Shown: positions 57,770 through 60,774 of the stretch, one piece after another | Layout: every line of letters starts with the position of its first letter | Numbering within the stretch: the stretch's first letter is position 1 | Origin: Spirillospora albida | GTDB lineage: Bacteria > Actinomycetota > Actinomycetes > Streptosporangiales > Streptosporangiaceae | Length of the DNA stretch: 60,774 nt | Direction of reading: 5' to 3' | Assembly: GCF_000718255.1 (NCBI RefSeq) | Contig: NZ_JOFJ01000028.1 | Coordinates: forward strand, 1 to 60,774 | The notes under the pieces: generated by a model | What the model saw: the letters and a program-made list of their open reading frames with translations, nothing else | What the model was told of the DNA's origin: nothing | Databases searched by the model: none | Made by a program: the position numbers and the translations under genes

Positions 57770-59002
57770 TCATTCCAGCCCCTGAATGTGCTGGTAGACG
57801 GTGAACATGGGGAGGTAGAGGCAGATGACCATCGCGCCGACGCCGCCGCCCATGAGCAGCACCATCACGGGCTCGATCGCGGCGGTCAGGGACTCGGCCG
57901 CGTCGTCGACCTCCCGGTCGTAGAAGTCGGCGACCTTGTCGAGCATCGCGCCGATCTGGCCGCTCTCCTCGCCGACCTGCATCATCTGGGCGACCATCGT
58001 CGGGAAGACGGGGTGCCCGGCGAGCGGCGCCGACATGGGGAGGCCGTCGCGGACGGCGTCCTGGATGTCCTGGGCCGCCCGCGCGACGACCGCGTTGCCC
58101 GCGGTGCCGGCGACGATGTCGAGCGCCCGCATCACCGGGACGCCCGCGCCGAGCAGCGCGCTGAGGTTGCGGGCGAACCGGCTCACGGCGATCTTGGTGA
58201 AGAGGGTGCCGAACACCGGCATCCGCAGCTTCCAGCCGTCGACCCGCAGCCGCAGCACGGGGTCGCGGCGCAGCGCGCGGCGCATCAGCGCCGTGCCGGT
58301 CACGCCGACGGCGATGAGCAGCGGCGCCAGCCACACCAGCGAATGGCTGGCCGTCACGATGATCTGGGTGGGGAGCGGAAGCTTCGCCCCCAGGTTCTCG
58401 AACATCCTTTCGAACACCGGGACGATGAAGATGAGCACGGCGGTGATCAGCAGCGCGGTGAACGCCAGCACGACCGCCGGGTAGGTGAGCGCGCTGCGGA
58501 TCTTGCCGCGGAGCGCCGCGTCCTTCTCGAAGTCCGTCGCGAGGCGCTCGAGCGCGCCGTCCAGGAAGCCGCCCGCCTCACCGGCCCGGATCATCGCCAC
58601 CATCAGCGGCGGGAAGACCCGGTCGTGCTTGCCGAGCGCGGCCGACAGCGGCAGTCCCGCCTCGATGTCGACGCGGACCTGCCCGATGGCGGTCTTCAGC
58701 GCGGGCCGGGACGCCTGGTCCTCCAGGACGCCGAGGGCGCGCAGCAGCGGCACGCCCGCCGCGGTCATCGTCGCGAACTGGCGCGCGAACACGGCCAGGT
58801 CGCGCAGCGAGACGCGGCCGCTCAGGCCGGGGATGGACAGCTCCCGCTGCAGCAGCGAGTCCGCCGCCCGCAGCTGCAGCGGGGTCAGGCCCCGCTCCCG
58901 CAGCTGCTGCGCCGCGGTCTGCGTGTCGGCCGCCTCGACCTGCCCGCTGCTGCGGGCGCCGGCCGTGTCCACGGCCGCGTACGCGAACCTCTTGGTCGTC
59001 AT
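57770..59002 (-). CDS. pilC: Type IV pilus inner-membrane platform protein PilC
   Basis: 410 residues from ATG 59002, overlapping the pilT stop by ATGA. Two copies of the GspF/PilC domain: VSLRDLAVFARQFATMTAAG VPLLRAL and, after a membrane segment (LAFTALLITAVLIFIVPVFE), ITKIAVSRFARNLSALL-type with GAGVPVMRALDIVAG. Last helix GGGVGAMVICLYLPMF. It anchors the motor ATPases. Confidence 0.95.
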   Translation of the reverse strand: MTTKRFAYAAVDTAGARSSGQVEAADTQTAAQQLRERGLTPLQLRAADSLLQRELSIPGLSGRVSLRDLAVFARQFATMTAAGVPLLRALGVLEDQASRPALKTAIGQVRVDIEAGLPLSAALGKHDRVFPPLMVAMIRAGEAGGFLDGALERLATDFEKDAALRGKIRSALTYPAVVLAFTALLITAVLIFIVPVFERMFENLGAKLPLPTQIIVTASHSLVWLAPLLIAVGVTGTALMRRALRRDPVLRLRVDGWKLRMPVFGTLFTKIAVSRFARNLSALLGAGVPVMRALDIVAGTAGNAVVARAAQDIQDAVRDGLPMSAPLAGHPVFPTMVAQMMQVGEESGQIGAMLDKVADFYDREVDDAAESLTAAIEPVMVLLMGGGVGAMVICLYLPMFTVYQHIQGLE

Positions 59003-60117
59003 GTCAGAGCCGCCTTCCCGGCGAGGCGCCGGAACTCCTCGGGGGAGTGGCACACCTCCAGCGCCCGGTCGAAAGTGATCAGATTCCGCTGGACGCGGTC
59101 CGCCAGGTGCCGGTCGAACGCGAGCATCCCGTCGGTCGCGCCGGACTGGATGAACGCCGGGATCTGGTGCGTCTTGCCCTCCCGGATCAGCGCCCGGATG
59201 GCCGTGGTCGCGAACATCAGCTCCGTGACGACGACGCGTCCGGCGCCGTCGGCGCGCGGGCACAGCGCCTGCGTCACCACGCCCTGCAGCGTGGACGCCA
59301 GCTGCGTGCGGATCTGCTGCTGGTGCGTGGAGGGGAACACGTCGATGATCCGGTCGATGGTCTGCGCCGCGCTCTGCGTGTGCAGCGTCGCGAGCACCAG
59401 GTGCCCGGTCTCGGCCGCCGTCAGCGCGGTCGCCGTGGTCTCCAGGTCGCGGAGCTCCCCGATGAGGATGATGTCGGGGTCCTGGCGCAGGGCACGCCGC
59501 AGCGCCGTCGCGAACGACTCGGTGTCGTTGCCGACCTCCCGCTGGTTGACCAGGCACCGCTTGTGGCTGTGGAGGTACTCGACGGGGTCCTCGACGGTGA
59601 CGATGTGGGCCGCGCGCGTCCGGTTCACCCGGTCGACGAGCGCCGCGAGCGTCGTCGTCTTGCCCGACCCGGTCGGTCCGGTGACCAGGACCAGGCCGCG
59701 GGGCAGCGCGGCGAGGCGTCCCACCTCGGCGGGCAGGTCCAGCTCGTCCAGGCTCCGGATCTCGTGCGGGACCGCCCGGAACACCGCGCCGCACGATCCG
59801 CGCTGCGTGAACAGGTTCACCCGGAACCGCGACAGGCCCGGGACGCTGTAGGCGAAGTCCATCTCCCGGTCGTGCAGGAACCGCCGCCAGCGCTCCTCGC
59901 CGGCGGCGGAGCGCGCGAACATCGCGACATGCTGCGCGAGCAGCTCGCCGTACCCGTGCAGGGCTCGCAGGTCCCCGTGGACGCGGGCGGTCGGCGGCGC
60001 GCCGGCCGTGAGATGAAGGTCGGACCCGTGCATGCCGACCAGCATCACGAGCATCGCGTCCAGGGACGCGCGGGCGCGCGTCAGCTCGCTCGCCCCCGGC
60101 TGCTCGGCCGTCTGCAT
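58999..60117 (-). CDS. pilT: Type IV pilus retraction ATPase PilT
   Basis: 372 residues. PilT N-terminal domain (GMHGSDLHLTAGAPPTARVH), Walker A LVTGPTGSGKTTTLAALVDR, Asp box IVTVEDPVEYLHSHK, Walker B DPDIILIGELRD (usually GEMRD), His box GHLVLATLHTQSAAQTIDRI. Lacks the longer N-terminal region of PilB. It powers retraction. First gene of the visible pilus operon; no pilB is beside it. Confidence 0.95.
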   Translation of the reverse strand: MQTAEQPGASELTRARASLDAMLVMLVGMHGSDLHLTAGAPPTARVHGDLRALHGYGELLAQHVAMFARSAAGEERWRRFLHDREMDFAYSVPGLSRFRVNLFTQRGSCGAVFRAVPHEIRSLDELDLPAEVGRLAALPRGLVLVTGPTGSGKTTTLAALVDRVNRTRAAHIVTVEDPVEYLHSHKRCLVNQREVGNDTESFATALRRALRQDPDIILIGELRDLETTATALTAAETGHLVLATLHTQSAAQTIDRIIDVFPSTHQQQIRTQLASTLQGVVTQALCPRADGAGRVVVTELMFATTAIRALIREGKTHQIPAFIQSGATDGMLAFDRHLADRVQRNLITFDRALEVCHSPEEFRRLAGKAALT

Positions 60118-60412
60118 GCCCTGCCTCCTGAACGGTGAGGTCGCCTCCGTCCATCAGGCGCGACCGGACCGGCCTCCGTCCGTCGTCCCGGCAGAGACCT
60201 GCACCGGACCATCGGCACCCCCGCCCCCGCCTTTAGCTCGATGTGAAAGGCGCCGCCCTCGCTGACGCCCGGCCCGCGCACGGCGGGGTTCATCGACCGC
60301 GCGGCCGCCCCGCGGGGGAAGGGCTTCGGTGAGCCGGGTGCTGGACGCGGCGGTGGAATCGGGCTGGGCGGGCACATCCACTGAACGACCGGTACACGAC
60401 AAAGGGGGGATC

Positions 60413-60574
60413 ATGAACAGGGAGAGATACGAGCGCGAGGGGACGAGCGGCGCGCCGGTCACCACGGCCGAGCAGGAGCCGCCCGCGGCCGCTGCGGAGC
60501 CTGCCGCCGAGGGGTACCACCCGGACGGGGACATCCAGCGGCTGGAGGACCTCAACCCGGACGACTTCGAGTAG
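60413..60574 (+). CDS. Small acidic peptide ORF
   Basis: 53 residues from ATG 60413 with AAAGGGGGG upstream. Polar start MNRERYEREGTSG, Ala/Pro/Glu middle, end YHPDGDIQRLEDLNPDDFE. Divergent from pilT, followed by a hairpin at 60595-60626, so it looks like a real short transcription unit. Family unknown; a modified-peptide precursor is conceivable but there is no modifying enzyme in view. Confidence 0.5.
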   Translation: MNRERYEREGTSGAPVTTAEQEPPAAAAEPAAEGYHPDGDIQRLEDLNPDDFE

Positions 60575-60594
60575 GCCGCGCGCGATTCCCGCGG

Positions 60595-60626
60595 CCCCGG
60601 GCGCGGTCGTCCAGACCCGCCCGGGG
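60595..60626 (+). terminator. Hairpin after the small ORF
   Basis: ccccgggcg (60595-60603) pairs with cgcccgggg (60618-60626), 14-base loop, 20 bp after the stop of the 53-residue ORF. Confidence 0.6.
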
Positions 60627-60675
60627 GAGGGGGACGGCGCCCGGGGACGACGCCTTCCCGCCAGTTGGCCGCGAT

Positions 60676-60774
60676 TCAGGCGGCGAGGCCGTGGATGTCG
60701 GTGTGGGCGAGGCGGGTGTGGAGGGTGCCGGTGGTGGCGATGGTGTTGTAGTAGGTCTGGCGGCGGCGGGCGGC
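60676..60774 (-). CDS. C-terminal end of a gene cut by the window edge
   Basis: The last 32 codons of a minus-strand frame end with TGA at 60676: AARRRQTYYNTIATTGTLHT then RLAHTDIHGLAA. High-GC third positions suggest coding. The family cannot be judged from this length. Confidence 0.45.
   Translation of the reverse strand, partial: AARRRQTYYNTIATTGTLHTRLAHTDIHGLAA

Noticed and set aside
1..60774. Canonical chromosomal parS (TGTTTCACGTGAAACA)
   Set aside because: I looked for it near parAB and elsewhere and did not see it; the ParB here therefore is not obviously the chromosomal one.

Overview
The window is very GC-rich DNA with dense genes, GTG/TTG starts and many ATGA/TGATG overlaps, as in an actinomycete. 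Flagellar genes (partial flagellar-type sigma factor, FlgN, FlgK, FlgL, FliW, CsrA), CheA/CheW and a type IV pilus locus point to a motile filamentous or motile-spore actinobacterium. A Thermomonosporaceae-like host such as Actinomadura or Spirillospora is a guess from gene content only.

Layout. 0-4.1 kb: end of a flagellar cluster. 4.1-11.2 kb: assorted genes, including a UTRA-type regulator, small paired proteins of unknown function, a secreted amidohydrolase, an acetyltransferase and an RlpA-like secreted protein. 11.2-16 kb: arginine deiminase operon (permease, arcA, ornithine carbamoyltransferase, arcC). 16-25 kb: lipoprotein sulfatase, membrane-bound diguanylate cyclase, and a surface-polysaccharide group (UDP-GlcNAc 2-epimerase, GT2 glycosyltransferase, DUF2334 deacetylase-like protein). 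25-33.9 kb: GAF-PAS histidine kinase, secreted nuclease-like protein, a chemoreceptor gene cut off beside an internally deleted IS30 relative, a regulator/phosphotransferase pair and small genes. 33.9-38.6 kb: secreted subtilase, then cheA-cheW.

38.6-49.4 kb is the most unusual part. It holds a ParA-like ATPase, a ParB-like protein, two winged-helix proteins that resemble plasmid initiators, a HTH-like gene and a gene-free stretch of about 3.6 kb with TTGCAA-type iterons and several inverted repeats. Through it, and out to 56.2 kb, run 27 copies of a 15-bp palindrome, GGTTCTGSCAGAACC (only the three central bases vary). I see none of these in the first 38.6 kb or the last 4.6 kb. The simplest reading is a plasmid-type replication/partition module, with its own centromere-like array, resident in the chromosome or marking a captured or secondary replicon. 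A regulatory role for the palindromes is the alternative.

49.4-60.1 kb: a type IV pilus locus on the minus strand, in transcription order pilT, pilC, pilA, pilD, (four palindromes), pilM, pilN, pilO, then three large pseudopilin-like proteins, one with four Ig-like repeats and one with ricin-type lectin repeats. No pilB assembly ATPase is visible. The right edge holds a small acidic ORF and a truncated gene.
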